Shown here: one piece after another, positions 44,234-52,858 of the stretch
How the letters are laid out: the number at the start of each line of letters is the position of its first letter
Numbering within the stretch: the first letter of the stretch is position 1
Assembly: GCF_000732605.1 (NCBI RefSeq)
Contig: NZ_JPME01000008.1
Coordinates: forward strand, 209,450 to 273,449
DNA from: Lacrimispora celerecrescens
GTDB taxonomy: Bacteria > Bacillota > Clostridia > Lachnospirales > Lachnospiraceae
Direction of reading: 5' to 3'
Length of the DNA stretch: 64,000 nt
Program-made: the position numbers and the translations under genes
Notes under the pieces: generated by a model
Databases searched by the model: none
Told to the model about the DNA's origin: nothing
The model's input: the letters and a program-made list of their open reading frames with translations, nothing else

Positions 44234-44977
44234 TTACTCCCGGCCAATCACATTTTGATCGGTATATATCGTGCAATTATTATGTTTTTTTAGTATTGTT
44301 GCAGGAATCTTTTCATTCACGTCTGCGCTGAATGTTTTAATCAGAATATCTCTCTTGGTTACACCCGGTACGGCACAAAAAATAAATTCAGACGCAAACA
44401 GTGTGGGGATAGTCAAAGTCAATGCTTTAGTCGGTACTAGATCAATTGTTTCAAAGCATCCATCGTTTACCTGCTGCTGACGGCAGATTGGATCTAAGGT
44501 AACTGGCTTCATTACACAGGGATCATTGAAATCTGCATATTCTGGTTCATTAAATGCTAAATGGCCGTTTTCTCCAATTCCCATGCAGCAGATATCTATG
44601 GGACTTTCTTGCAAAAGCGCACAATACCGTTTTATTTCAGCCTCTTCGTCATTACCCGGATTCATTAAGTAATATTTTCCTATAGTGACCTTGTTGAACA
44701 AATGAGTTTTAATGTAAGAGCCAAATAACCTCTCATCCTCCCCATCTAATCCTCGGTATTCATCCATGTGAAATCCAACCACCTTGGACCAATCAACATT
44801 TTCCTGTGCCAAGTGGTTCAGCATCTCATCCTGGGAAGGAGCTGATGCAAAAATCACCCTTGCCTGTCCTTTTTTTGTGATTATTTCCTTTAATTTGTCT
44901 GCAATATCACGAGCCGCTTGTCGTCCCATTTCCTCACGATCATTAAAAGATTTAATATGTAATTCTAAGTTATTCAT
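44234..44977 (-). CDS. nagB: glucosamine-6-phosphate deaminase-like protein
   Basis: 247 aa, matching NagB length. The enzyme isomerises and deaminates glucosamine 6-phosphate to fructose 6-phosphate and ammonia. Seen: FASAPSQDEML phosphate loop, GFHMDEYRGL with Asp72, MGIGENGHLAFNEP with Glu136 and His139, and SEFIFCAVPGVTKRDIL. It lies with NagA and an AGE-type epimerase, so the sugar enters central metabolism through this step. Confidence 0.92.
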   Translation of the reverse strand: MNNLELHIKSFNDREEMGRQAARDIADKLKEIITKKGQARVIFASAPSQDEMLNHLAQENVDWSKVVGFHMDEYRGLDGEDERLFGSYIKTHLFNKVTIGKYYLMNPGNDEEAEIKRYCALLQESPIDICCMGIGENGHLAFNEPEYADFNDPCVMKPVTLDPICRQQQVNDGCFETIDLVPTKALTLTIPTLFASEFIFCAVPGVTKRDILIKTFSADVNEKIPATILKKHNNCTIYTDQNVIGRE

Positions 44978-45010
44978 TTTATTCCTCCAAATATTTATAT
45001 AATTTCGTCA

Positions 45011-46294
45011 TCATTTCAGCTTGCTTTCAATTATTTCAGCAAAACTATCATTATCGCTTAGCAAATCAATAATCAGGAGCATATTTCTTAAAATATGATA
45101 AGGGTCTTTTACCGGCAAAGCCACCACTCTATCTTCCGGTTCTCCATTTCGTTTTCTTATCTGTATCCACTCACCCGTTTCCTTATAGCAATTAGGAAAC
45201 ATAGAAAAAATATATCGATGCAAAATCATATACCATTCTTCTATTTCAGACTCCTGATATATGGATTCTAATAACAAGAGAGCATAAAGGGATTCCGAAT
45301 GGGGCCACCATAATTTGTAATCCCAGGTTTCATGAATTAATTTTGAAAGTGGATCGTCTCCCAATTTCCCTTGAGGCTTCCCGCCAAATTCATAATCTAC
45401 ATACCGTAATATCCCACCGCTATCTTTATCCCATCCAAGTTCAAGCGCTTTCATTGCAATGTGGTATGCCTTGTCTACAATGTCTTTCCTGTCTTTTGAC
45501 AGCGCTGAATGAATGATAAACCATGAATCTTCTATCGAATGGCCAGGATTTAAATGTCTTGTCAAAATAGAATCATCCCTGGCCGAATCTAAGTATAGCA
45601 TTTCACCTATTCGATATTCTGGATTGCAAAATTCATTGAGGATAATATCCATATACTCAGTTTCTTTGCTCTCAAGATAAGCCTCTTTCCTTATATCAAA
45701 ACCGGAAAGGCATGTTTTTAATTCCTGGGTAACATTCAGCATGATCATTGGAATCGAATGCGTTTTCATACCCTCCGGAGTTGGATAGGGATGGGTTTTA
45801 TAAGAATTTGATTTTATTCTATTCTCTACATTCAAATAAAGATTCCATATCCATTCAAATACCACCTGATGCTTGCCAAATGCCTTCATATATCGGGAAA
45901 AACCCAGTAACACAAAGCAGTCTGCAAAAATGCTGCTGTCGAACCCCGTGCCCGGATCCACTTCCTTTTTGATACCCTCCCGTGTTAATAAAAAGGTGCA
46001 GCTGCCATCTGGCAATAAAACATTTTTCTGCAAAAATTCCAGAGTTAATCCCGCCTGTTTTTTTACTGTATCAGGGTCAACTTCTATCTTACCTTGCTGA
46101 TTCATTTCATACAATTTTGATAGTATCCATAAATATCTGCCTTGTGACCACACATACTTATCTGTGCTGAGCAGCTCTGTTCCCTCATTATTAAAACAGG
46201 TATACACTCCTCCAAACTCATAATCAAAGGCTCTAAGCCAAAATGGCAATATGCTTTCTTCAACTTGCTTTTTGTAAAACGTCAACAATTTCAT
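45011..46294 (-). CDS. AGE-family N-acylglucosamine 2-epimerase-like protein
   Basis: 427 aa (alpha/alpha)6 barrel of the AGE superfamily, which interconverts N-acetylglucosamine and N-acetylmannosamine or other 2-epimers. Family stretches: LPFWLRAFDYEFGGVYTCFN, SQGRYLWILSKLYEM, HSIEDSWFIIHSAL and HETWDYKLWWPHSESLYALL, which include the catalytic histidines. Operon context with NagA and NagB supports an amino-sugar role. It begins 17 bases after the DUF4127 stop. Confidence 0.88.
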   Translation of the reverse strand: MKLLTFYKKQVEESILPFWLRAFDYEFGGVYTCFNNEGTELLSTDKYVWSQGRYLWILSKLYEMNQQGKIEVDPDTVKKQAGLTLEFLQKNVLLPDGSCTFLLTREGIKKEVDPGTGFDSSIFADCFVLLGFSRYMKAFGKHQVVFEWIWNLYLNVENRIKSNSYKTHPYPTPEGMKTHSIPMIMLNVTQELKTCLSGFDIRKEAYLESKETEYMDIILNEFCNPEYRIGEMLYLDSARDDSILTRHLNPGHSIEDSWFIIHSALSKDRKDIVDKAYHIAMKALELGWDKDSGGILRYVDYEFGGKPQGKLGDDPLSKLIHETWDYKLWWPHSESLYALLLLESIYQESEIEEWYMILHRYIFSMFPNCYKETGEWIQIRKRNGEPEDRVVALPVKDPYHILRNMLLIIDLLSDNDSFAEIIESKLK

Positions 46295-46311
46295 AGAAAT
46301 CTCCCATTTTA

Positions 46312-47841
46312 TTACTTGTCTTTTAGTGTGACTTGAAAATCCCCATTAAATAATCGATTCCAAGGAAAACCAATCGATACTTTCTCTATCTTTAATCCGT
46401 TATTGTTGCTTAAAACAGAATCATAAAGAGCAAGTACTCTGCGGCGGGTAATTTCTGTTATTTCAGTGATTCTTTTTTGTATGTTAAAATACGAAACTTC
46501 CTCATGTTCAGGTAGATATTCATCTATAAACTCTTTTCGAATTTTTCCTTCATAAAAAACATCTTCAAAAATACTGGATATAAGATTTTCCTTTACCTTA
46601 TGTTCCAATGCCTGCAGAAAAATACAAGATTCAGACAATGTACTGCCAAGTGTATTACAATTTGTATTCCAGGCATGATAACTCTTAATGTTCGAAACCA
46701 GCTTTGTCCCTGCATTCAACATATTGAGCAGTTGAAAATCCCCGCCATTTGCGTACGCACAGTCACAGACAGCCATGTACCTGTTTTTATTTAAATAGTA
46801 AACGATTTCTTTTACAAAATACGGAAGATTTCTTTCCCGGTCGTAATGGATATTATGTTCAAACTGTCCGCTGGCTTCTATCATTTCTTTTGCCGGTGTG
46901 TTATAAGCCAAAATAATATCTGCTGAATCCGGATTGTTGGTCAACCGTCCGCCAACTGCCAGAACATGAGATTTCAAGCTTTCACCTATCACCCTGTCCT
47001 CATATTTAGGAACCACAAATTCGCCTGAAACAGAAGAATAAAACACAAATATATTCGGGGTTAATCCTCTGACTTGATTGACAACTCTTGCAGTGAGGGT
47101 ATAGCCAAATTCATCAGCCCCCGGGTACATTAATATCTGATTATTTAGGTTTTCCTTTTTTACCAGACTATAAATATGCTGTTGGTCGATAGACGTATAA
47201 CCATACGGATAGGAGTCATCCTGCGGTATTACTAAGAACTCAAAAACACCCTCCTTTAGCAGTTGAACCACTTCACTTATCACATTCCGATTAAATGCCC
47301 TTCGGGATTCAAAATCATGGATTATTTCTGAAGGAATTTCACTTTTCAATTTGCAATATTCCTGCTGCTCCTCTTCTGTTATAATCCCCCTGTTGCTCTT
47401 GTCCTTTAAAACACCAAACTTAAAAATCCGTTCGCCATATATTTCATAATACTCAGGTTCCTGTTCACTGCTGCTATATCTTGGTGTTCGCATGATTAAA
47501 CTGGAAACAAAGATTTTACACTCCAGATTTTCTTCTTTTAGAGTACGCAATTTTACCGCAAATTCAGTAATTTCCTGTTCGTCCCTTTTATTGTGAATGC
47601 GGGATGGCAGTAACCCACCATAGAAAAGCATTTCAATGGATAGTACTGCATAATCACAATCTTTTATGTTACGTTTCACGAACTCCCACATGGCATTGAT
47701 ATCGGCAGGTTCTTTTTTATTGGGCAGTAGACATCTTTCCGGATAGATAAGACATACATCATCAATTGCGCGAAACATTCTGATAATATTGGCATAGTTG
47801 CAAGCTCTTTCATCCAATGGAATATAAAGTACTTTTTTCAT
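46312..47841 (-). CDS. DUF4127 family protein
   Basis: 509 aa from the ATG at 47841, preceded by AAAGGAA; an ATG at 47859 overlapping the permease stop is also in frame. Recognisable DUF4127 stretches: KKVLYIPLDERACNYANI at the start, EMLFYGGLLPSRIHN, IPQDDSYPYGYTSIDQQHIY, YPGADEFGYTLTARVVNQ and CAYANGGDFQLLN. Conserved Asp, Glu and His clusters suggest an enzyme, but the function of the family is not established to my knowledge. No signal peptide. It sits between the importer and the AGE/NagB/NagA genes, so it probably takes part in processing an imported amino-sugar compound. Confidence 0.82.
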   Translation of the reverse strand: MKKVLYIPLDERACNYANIIRMFRAIDDVCLIYPERCLLPNKKEPADINAMWEFVKRNIKDCDYAVLSIEMLFYGGLLPSRIHNKRDEQEITEFAVKLRTLKEENLECKIFVSSLIMRTPRYSSSEQEPEYYEIYGERIFKFGVLKDKSNRGIITEEEQQEYCKLKSEIPSEIIHDFESRRAFNRNVISEVVQLLKEGVFEFLVIPQDDSYPYGYTSIDQQHIYSLVKKENLNNQILMYPGADEFGYTLTARVVNQVRGLTPNIFVFYSSVSGEFVVPKYEDRVIGESLKSHVLAVGGRLTNNPDSADIILAYNTPAKEMIEASGQFEHNIHYDRERNLPYFVKEIVYYLNKNRYMAVCDCAYANGGDFQLLNMLNAGTKLVSNIKSYHAWNTNCNTLGSTLSESCIFLQALEHKVKENLISSIFEDVFYEGKIRKEFIDEYLPEHEEVSYFNIQKRITEITEITRRRVLALYDSVLSNNNGLKIEKVSIGFPWNRLFNGDFQVTLKDK

Positions 47842-47858
47842 GCTTGAGATTCCTTTCA

Positions 47859-48680
47859 TTAACCTTTGTTGGCACCACTGACTCCATCTACAAACATATC
47901 CTGTGTCAGTACAAATATAAATAATGTTGGCAAAATAGATAATACGGTTCCCGCAGCCACCCAACCAAAATTATATGCAAACTGTCCATTTAACATGGTT
48001 AATGCTGCGGAAAGCGGATATTTATTGGTACTGTTCAAAACAATCATAGGCCAGAGGAAATCATTCCAGCTTGCCATAAATTGGAACAGTACTACTACTG
48101 CTATACTAGGCTTTACCATCGGCATGATCAATGAAAAAAATATTCTCAATTCACTGGCGCCATCCATTCGCCCCGACTCTCTTATGGAGTCCGGAATATT
48201 TAAAAATGCCTGACGCATATTGAATATATTAAAAATAGTAACAGATGTGGGCAGTATAACTCCCAGGTAAGAATCGCTTAATCCCAATTTGGTGATGGTC
48301 AGGTAATTCACAACCATGGCTGCTGTCGAGGGAATAATCATCGCCGAAATAATAATTGTGAATAGTATATCTTTTCCCTTAAAATTAAGTTTTGCTAATG
48401 GATAGGCCGTCATACTCGCTATCAACGCATTTAAAAATACACTGGCTCCAGAAATAAGTACCGTATTCCATATATAACTTCCAAAATCAACAAACTCAAA
48501 AACCCCGGTAAAATTGGATATGGAAAAGCTTTGAAGTTTTACATTGTATGGAAAATCATATACATTCGTATTCGGAAGCAGAGAGGAAAGCAGCAGCCAA
48601 AGAAATGGTCCAACCATAATTACGCTGATGCAAATCAAAATCAAATAAGTAAATGTTTTTTTAATTTTTCTGTTCATCAT
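47859..48680 (-). CDS. carbohydrate ABC transporter permease, MalG-like
   Basis: 273 aa, six helices. EAA loop IRESGRMDGASELRIFFSLI; C-terminus DMFVDGVSGANKG. Second permease of the amino-sugar importer, 8 bases after the first. Confidence 0.92.
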   Translation of the reverse strand: MMNRKIKKTFTYLILICISVIMVGPFLWLLLSSLLPNTNVYDFPYNVKLQSFSISNFTGVFEFVDFGSYIWNTVLISGASVFLNALIASMTAYPLAKLNFKGKDILFTIIISAMIIPSTAAMVVNYLTITKLGLSDSYLGVILPTSVTIFNIFNMRQAFLNIPDSIRESGRMDGASELRIFFSLIMPMVKPSIAVVVLFQFMASWNDFLWPMIVLNSTNKYPLSAALTMLNGQFAYNFGWVAAGTVLSILPTLFIFVLTQDMFVDGVSGANKG

Positions 48681-48688
48681 GCTCCCCT

Positions 48689-49565
48689 TTATTTTTTTCG
48701 ATTATAGAGTTTTACAAATAAGCTAAAGAATAAAATGATTACACTCAATATTAGACTAAGCGCAGCTGCATATCCAAAATCAAAATTTTGAAACCCCTTT
48801 TGGTATATGTACAAACTTGCAGTTAAGGTTGAGTTTCCCGGTCCTCCTTTGGTTAGTACAAAAGGTTCATCAAAGACCTTGATTGCACTCATCACACTCA
48901 TTAATGAGCACATCACAACCTGTGGTTTCAGCATTGGGATTAGTATTTTGAAAAAAATCTGAATGCTACTAGCCCTGTCAATTCTTGCTGCCTCTGTTAA
49001 TTCGCCGGGAACCGATTGTAAGCCCGCCAAATATATTACCATATAATATCCCACACCCTTCCAGGTGGTAATAAACATTAATACCCACAAAGCAGTCTGA
49101 TCATTGGAAAGCCAACTGATTTTTTCAGAAAGAATATTGGTTCCCAATAATATTTTGTTAATCAGTCCTCCACTGCTTAACAACCAGCTCCATACAATTG
49201 ATACCGCTACCGTAGATGTAATTACCGGAAAATAGAAAAGAGTTCGAAATACTTTTACTCCCCTCATCTTCTGATTCAGCGCAACCGCAAATGCAAGAGA
49301 TATCAACTGAATAATTGGAACAATAATTACATATTGAATTGAGTTTTTAAGAGCGGCTATAAAATCCGAATCTGAAAATGCTTTTTGAAAATTCTTCATG
49401 CCTACAAAATGCATATCCCCTACTACAGAATAGTCTGTAAATGCCAATGGAATACTGTATATCAAAGGCCAAAAAACAAACACTGCTAAAATGAGCAGCC
49501 CAGGCAACATAGTTACCCAGGCATATGCAGTTTCGGACTTTAAATGTTTTTTTTTTATTTTTCAT
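48689..49565 (-). CDS. carbohydrate ABC transporter permease, MalF-like (frameshifted in T10 run)
   Basis: About 291 aa after repair. A run of ten T on the plus strand (49547-49556) breaks the N-terminus: with nine, the ATG at 49565 reads MKNKKKHLKSETAYAWVTML and flows into PGLLILAVFVFWPLIYSIP. As given, only the frame from 49510 is open (273 aa), which still contains all helices and the EAA loop LTEAARIDRASSIQIFFKIL. The extra base is likely a homopolymer error. GGAG lies just before the ATG. Confidence 0.85.
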
Positions 49566-49597
49566 CTTCTCCAAAACAATAGGATCCTTTCTACGAA

Positions 49598-50851
49598 TTA
49601 ATCTTTGAGTTGTTTATTAACTTCTTCAACAATTTTGTCCAACCCTTCCTGCACATCTTTGTCATTGAATAAAATATCCTGTAAATCGCGGTTTACTTTT
49701 TCCAAAATATGCTGAGGTACAGGAATTTCCTTAGATTTTTCCAGACCGGAAGCTGCCGCTATTTTAATTTGTGATTCTAATGAACCATCACTTTCTTTAA
49801 AGTAAGGATCTTCAATTGTCTTTTTCGTAGAAGGTATCGTATTTGCTGTTTTTGAAAACTCCAGCTGATTGTCAGGATTCGAAACAAACTCTGCAAATTT
49901 AAATGCCATCTCTTTATGTTTGGATTTATCCGGGACGCCTAAGTACATGGTTGTTGTTACGCTATGCTCAAAAGGTACCGGGATAACCGTGGTATTTTGA
50001 TACACATCCGGTGCGGTTGTCTTGAATTTGTTAACAAACGTGGTACCGGAATAAACAGACACAACTTGTTTTGAATTATATAATTGAGCTCTTGTCTCCT
50101 GATCCAGATTTTCTTTCGGATTGGCACTGTCCGCATACAATTTTTGAAACTCTTTAATGACTTCAACCGCTTCCGGTTTATTAATCAGTAATTCTGTATA
50201 ATCTTCATTAAATACCGGAACCCCAGCAGAGCCTAAGATTTCACGGATATTCGCTTCCATTGCCATTCCATATAAATTTGTCTTTTTTTTGACATCAATT
50301 GCCCAATCATAGTATTCTGCAGCGGTAGTTGGATAATTTTCCGTGGGAATACCTGCATCTTTTAAAAGACTTTCATTAATATAGATAATTGGTATTGTTG
50401 TATACCAAGGTAATGCCAATGCCTTATCTTCCACCTTAGTTGCTCCGTAAATTCCATCAAAAAATGAATTCTTGGTTTCATCCGAAATGAATTCTTCTGC
50501 ATTTGCTAAAGCAGATTTATCTCCAAGTGTTAAGGTCATATCTGCGTTTAAGTTCACTACATCCGGTGCATTGTCACTGGCTATAGAGGTTAATAATTTA
50601 TCCTGTATTGTATCCTTCGGATAGTCTTTCCAGTTGATTGTTACGTTTGGATTCGCACCTTCAAAGTCAGCGATTAATTTTTCAAAATAGTCGTTGAACG
50701 TCGGCTGTAACGATATGGTCCAAAACTCTATCGTTTCTTTATCTCCATCATTCTTTTGTGCAGTACTAGGGGCTGCACCACATCCCATTGTTCCAATAAC
50801 TAAACCCATAGTTATTGCAGAAACAGCAATTTTCTTTTTGATGTTAAACAT
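49598..50851 (-). CDS. sugar ABC transporter substrate-binding lipoprotein (family 1)
   Basis: 417 aa from the ATG at 50851, which follows GGAGGAGAAAAGG; an in-frame TTG at 50869 is less likely. Lipobox IGTMGC (Cys24). Body with TIEFWTISLQPTFNDYFEKL-type start and PNVTINWKDYPKDTIQDKLL. First gene of the amino-sugar operon. Ligand inferred to contain an N-acetylhexosamine because of the NagA, NagB and AGE genes downstream. Confidence 0.92.
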   Translation of the reverse strand: MFNIKKKIAVSAITMGLVIGTMGCGAAPSTAQKNDGDKETIEFWTISLQPTFNDYFEKLIADFEGANPNVTINWKDYPKDTIQDKLLTSIASDNAPDVVNLNADMTLTLGDKSALANAEEFISDETKNSFFDGIYGATKVEDKALALPWYTTIPIIYINESLLKDAGIPTENYPTTAAEYYDWAIDVKKKTNLYGMAMEANIREILGSAGVPVFNEDYTELLINKPEAVEVIKEFQKLYADSANPKENLDQETRAQLYNSKQVVSVYSGTTFVNKFKTTAPDVYQNTTVIPVPFEHSVTTTMYLGVPDKSKHKEMAFKFAEFVSNPDNQLEFSKTANTIPSTKKTIEDPYFKESDGSLESQIKIAAASGLEKSKEIPVPQHILEKVNRDLQDILFNDKDVQEGLDKIVEEVNKQLKD

Positions 50852-50959
50852 TTTCCTTTTCTCCTCCAATATTATTCGAATCTCAAATTATGTTGCCATT
50901 AAAATTTTTGTTTTTTTTACACCTCCATTTTTACATTTGTGTTAGTTAAGTTCATTTAG

Positions 50960-50972
50960 TCCTTAATTAGGA
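50960..50972. promoter_or_regulatory. possible ROK operator
   Basis: Near-palindrome TCCTTAATTAGGA, 9 bases downstream of the -10 of the operon promoter. AT-rich inverted sites of this sort are typical for NagC-type regulators; assignment to the ROK protein at 42063 is inferred. Confidence 0.4.
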
Positions 50973-50980
50973 TTAATTGG

Positions 50981-51009
50981 ATTATAGCATCTTCCCCATA
51001 TCTTGTCAA
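50981..51009 (-). promoter_or_regulatory. consensus sigmaA promoter of the amino-sugar operon
   Basis: TTGACA (51004-51009), exactly 17 bases, TATAAT (50981-50986) on the minus strand: both hexamers perfect. Such a strong promoter implies tight repression when not needed. Confidence 0.93.
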
Positions 51010-51096
51010 TTGGCTTTTTTGCAGATTCAACAAAAGAAAATATCTTTTACAATATTTAATTGTGGGAATTTATTCTTATTTTCTCAAAACGTAATA

Positions 51097-51125
51097 AAGG
51101 ACATTTCCAAAATGGAAATGTCCTT
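51097..51125 (-). terminator. terminator after the methyltransferase gene
   Basis: Perfect 12-base stem AAGGACATTTCC (51097-51108) with GGAAATGTCCTT (51114-51125), 5-base loop, about 40 bases after the methyltransferase stop. Followed on the minus strand by TATTACGTTTT. Confidence 0.8.
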
Positions 51126-51166
51126 GTTATTTACATAAATGGACTTAAAGAAAGGTAAAGCATGTG

Positions 51167-51835
51167 TTATTTTTTAATCACAAAGAGCCTGTTCATGCCT
51201 TTCTGCCAAGTATATTGGAATTCTAAATAGGCAACAATCTCACCAAATTTTGATAACTGTTTCTTCCAATATTCTGAAGTGGCCTGTCGAAGATGAAGAA
51301 TCCCCTCTTCTTCATATAAATTACCCCCTTTTTTCTGATAGCCAAACGAATCAAGTTCTTCTTTGGAATAATAAGGGTTCATTTTGATAAACCAGCAGCC
51401 GTCATGTTTCAAGAGACTGTTTAACTTAAGCATCGTTTCACTGGAGACATCTTTAGGCATTACATCCAGAACATTTGATAAAATAATTCCGTCAAACTCC
51501 TCTTTCTCAAACTGATCTAGAAATTCCTCTCCTCCAGTAAAGAAATGGGCTCTTCTATAATGACTCAGCTTGGCTGTTTCTTTTGCAAATTTAATACCTG
51601 TTTCAGCTTTATCTACTCCGACAATCTGATGATCTGGTTGATACTGAAGGTATTGAAAAGAAACATCACCAGTTCCGCATCCAAAGTCCAATACTCGTTT
51701 TGTTCTGCTGGCAAACAGTTTCAACGCTTCGTCAAACATTGGTTCGACCTTTAGTTTTATCTCTCTTAGATCCAATGGCTGATATTCTTCAAATAGCTTG
51801 TTCCACATATCTGTCTCACGTTCATATGATTTCAT
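51167..51835 (-). CDS. class I SAM-dependent methyltransferase
   Basis: 222 aa from the ATG at 51835 (GAGG 8 bases upstream; an upstream ATG at 51883 lacks a site). Motif I RVLDFGCGTGDVSFQYL binds SAM, followed by IVGVDKAETGIKFAKE and DGIILSNVLDVMPKDV. The protein resembles bacterial methyltransferases of unknown small-molecule specificity. It is a single gene with its own terminator. Confidence 0.85.
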   Translation of the reverse strand: MKSYERETDMWNKLFEEYQPLDLREIKLKVEPMFDEALKLFASRTKRVLDFGCGTGDVSFQYLQYQPDHQIVGVDKAETGIKFAKETAKLSHYRRAHFFTGGEEFLDQFEKEEFDGIILSNVLDVMPKDVSSETMLKLNSLLKHDGCWFIKMNPYYSKEELDSFGYQKKGGNLYEEEGILHLRQATSEYWKKQLSKFGEIVAYLEFQYTWQKGMNRLFVIKK

Positions 51836-51966
51836 CTCTAATACCTCTTTTGCATTGCCATTAATACCGTCCTCATTAAACATTATACCACATATAAACC
51901 CGATGATATATACTGCAACAGCAGAATCCTCGCAACCTCTTCCACACTCATTGCTTATGGTTCAAT

Positions 51967-52581
51967 CTAAGATTCTGAGTAATTCAAATAATATTTTAAG
52001 GTGCTCTCTCTTATAGAAATAAATTCATTTACTTTTTGCTCAGAATGAGCGAATAAATCAGATAGCTGCAATTCCAGTAAAGGCAGCACTAATTTTGCAC
52101 CAACTTTTTGTGTGATATCATCAATGCTTTCTTTAGTGGGTGTTAAATCAAAATCATGATATCTAATTAACAAACAAACATCCTGTCGGATATTATCTTC
52201 AAAACCTAGTCTCTGCAATATCAAACCCGCCAGTAATTCGCTGATCTTCTCATGCCCCTTAAAGCTGTCAACTCCATTGATTGTTCTTTTTGTATAAGGT
52301 TTGCCAATATCGTGCAGCAAAGCAGCCAGCTTCAGAGTGATGTCTTTCCTTACGCCATTTACTACCTCATAGGTATGGGCAAGCACTGGTACACGGTGAG
52401 CCGGCATATTTTGCTCACAATTTTTGCAAACAATTAATTCAGGAGATATCGTAAAAAGTTCATCCTCTAGCAATTGTATTTCCTTATCACTCAATAATAT
52501 ATCTTCTAAGTATTCTCTCGGCATTCTATCAGCACTGCCCAATCCATGTTGTTTATTCATATTCTTATAGAATCCTTTCAT
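51967..52581 (-). CDS. HD-domain phosphohydrolase
   Basis: 204 aa. HD metal site: VLAHTYEVV (first His), LAALLHDIGKPYTKR (HD pair), FKGHEKISE and IRYHDFDLTP. The arrangement resembles the HD part of CCA-adding enzymes and related nucleotide phosphohydrolases. N-terminal CKNCEQNMPAHR adds two cysteines. The start may be 52581 or 52560; neither has a clear ribosome site. Substrate unknown. Confidence 0.82.
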   Translation of the reverse strand: MKGFYKNMNKQHGLGSADRMPREYLEDILLSDKEIQLLEDELFTISPELIVCKNCEQNMPAHRVPVLAHTYEVVNGVRKDITLKLAALLHDIGKPYTKRTINGVDSFKGHEKISELLAGLILQRLGFEDNIRQDVCLLIRYHDFDLTPTKESIDDITQKVGAKLVLPLLELQLSDLFAHSEQKVNEFISIRESTLKYYLNYSES

Positions 52582-52690
52582 ATATGTATAGTTTAATTAT
52601 ATCATATTTCCGACTGCCACTCATACCTTCTCAATCAAACTTTTAAAAACCGAATAAAGTTTATTGTGATTGTATTTGTAAACACTAAAA

Positions 52691-52732
52691 TAAGCCCACA
52701 TACTTATATTTCTATAAGCATATAGACTTATT
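52691..52732 (-). terminator. putative terminator after lysS
   Basis: Imperfect AT-rich hairpin: ATAAG...CTTAT outer and CTTATA-GAAA-TATAAG inner pairs, followed on the minus strand by TTATTTTAG. It lies about 130 bases after the lysS stop. The remaining 52582-52858 shows no gene. Confidence 0.4.
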
Positions 52733-52858
52733 TAGATGTCCAAAATATATCGTTTACATTTTATATCATACATGTTTCTTATGTTATTGGTGTCAAAACA
52801 TCACTTTAACTGTTTCTCATGTTCAAAGAACCGTGTAAAATCAAGAGTTCCAAGACTT

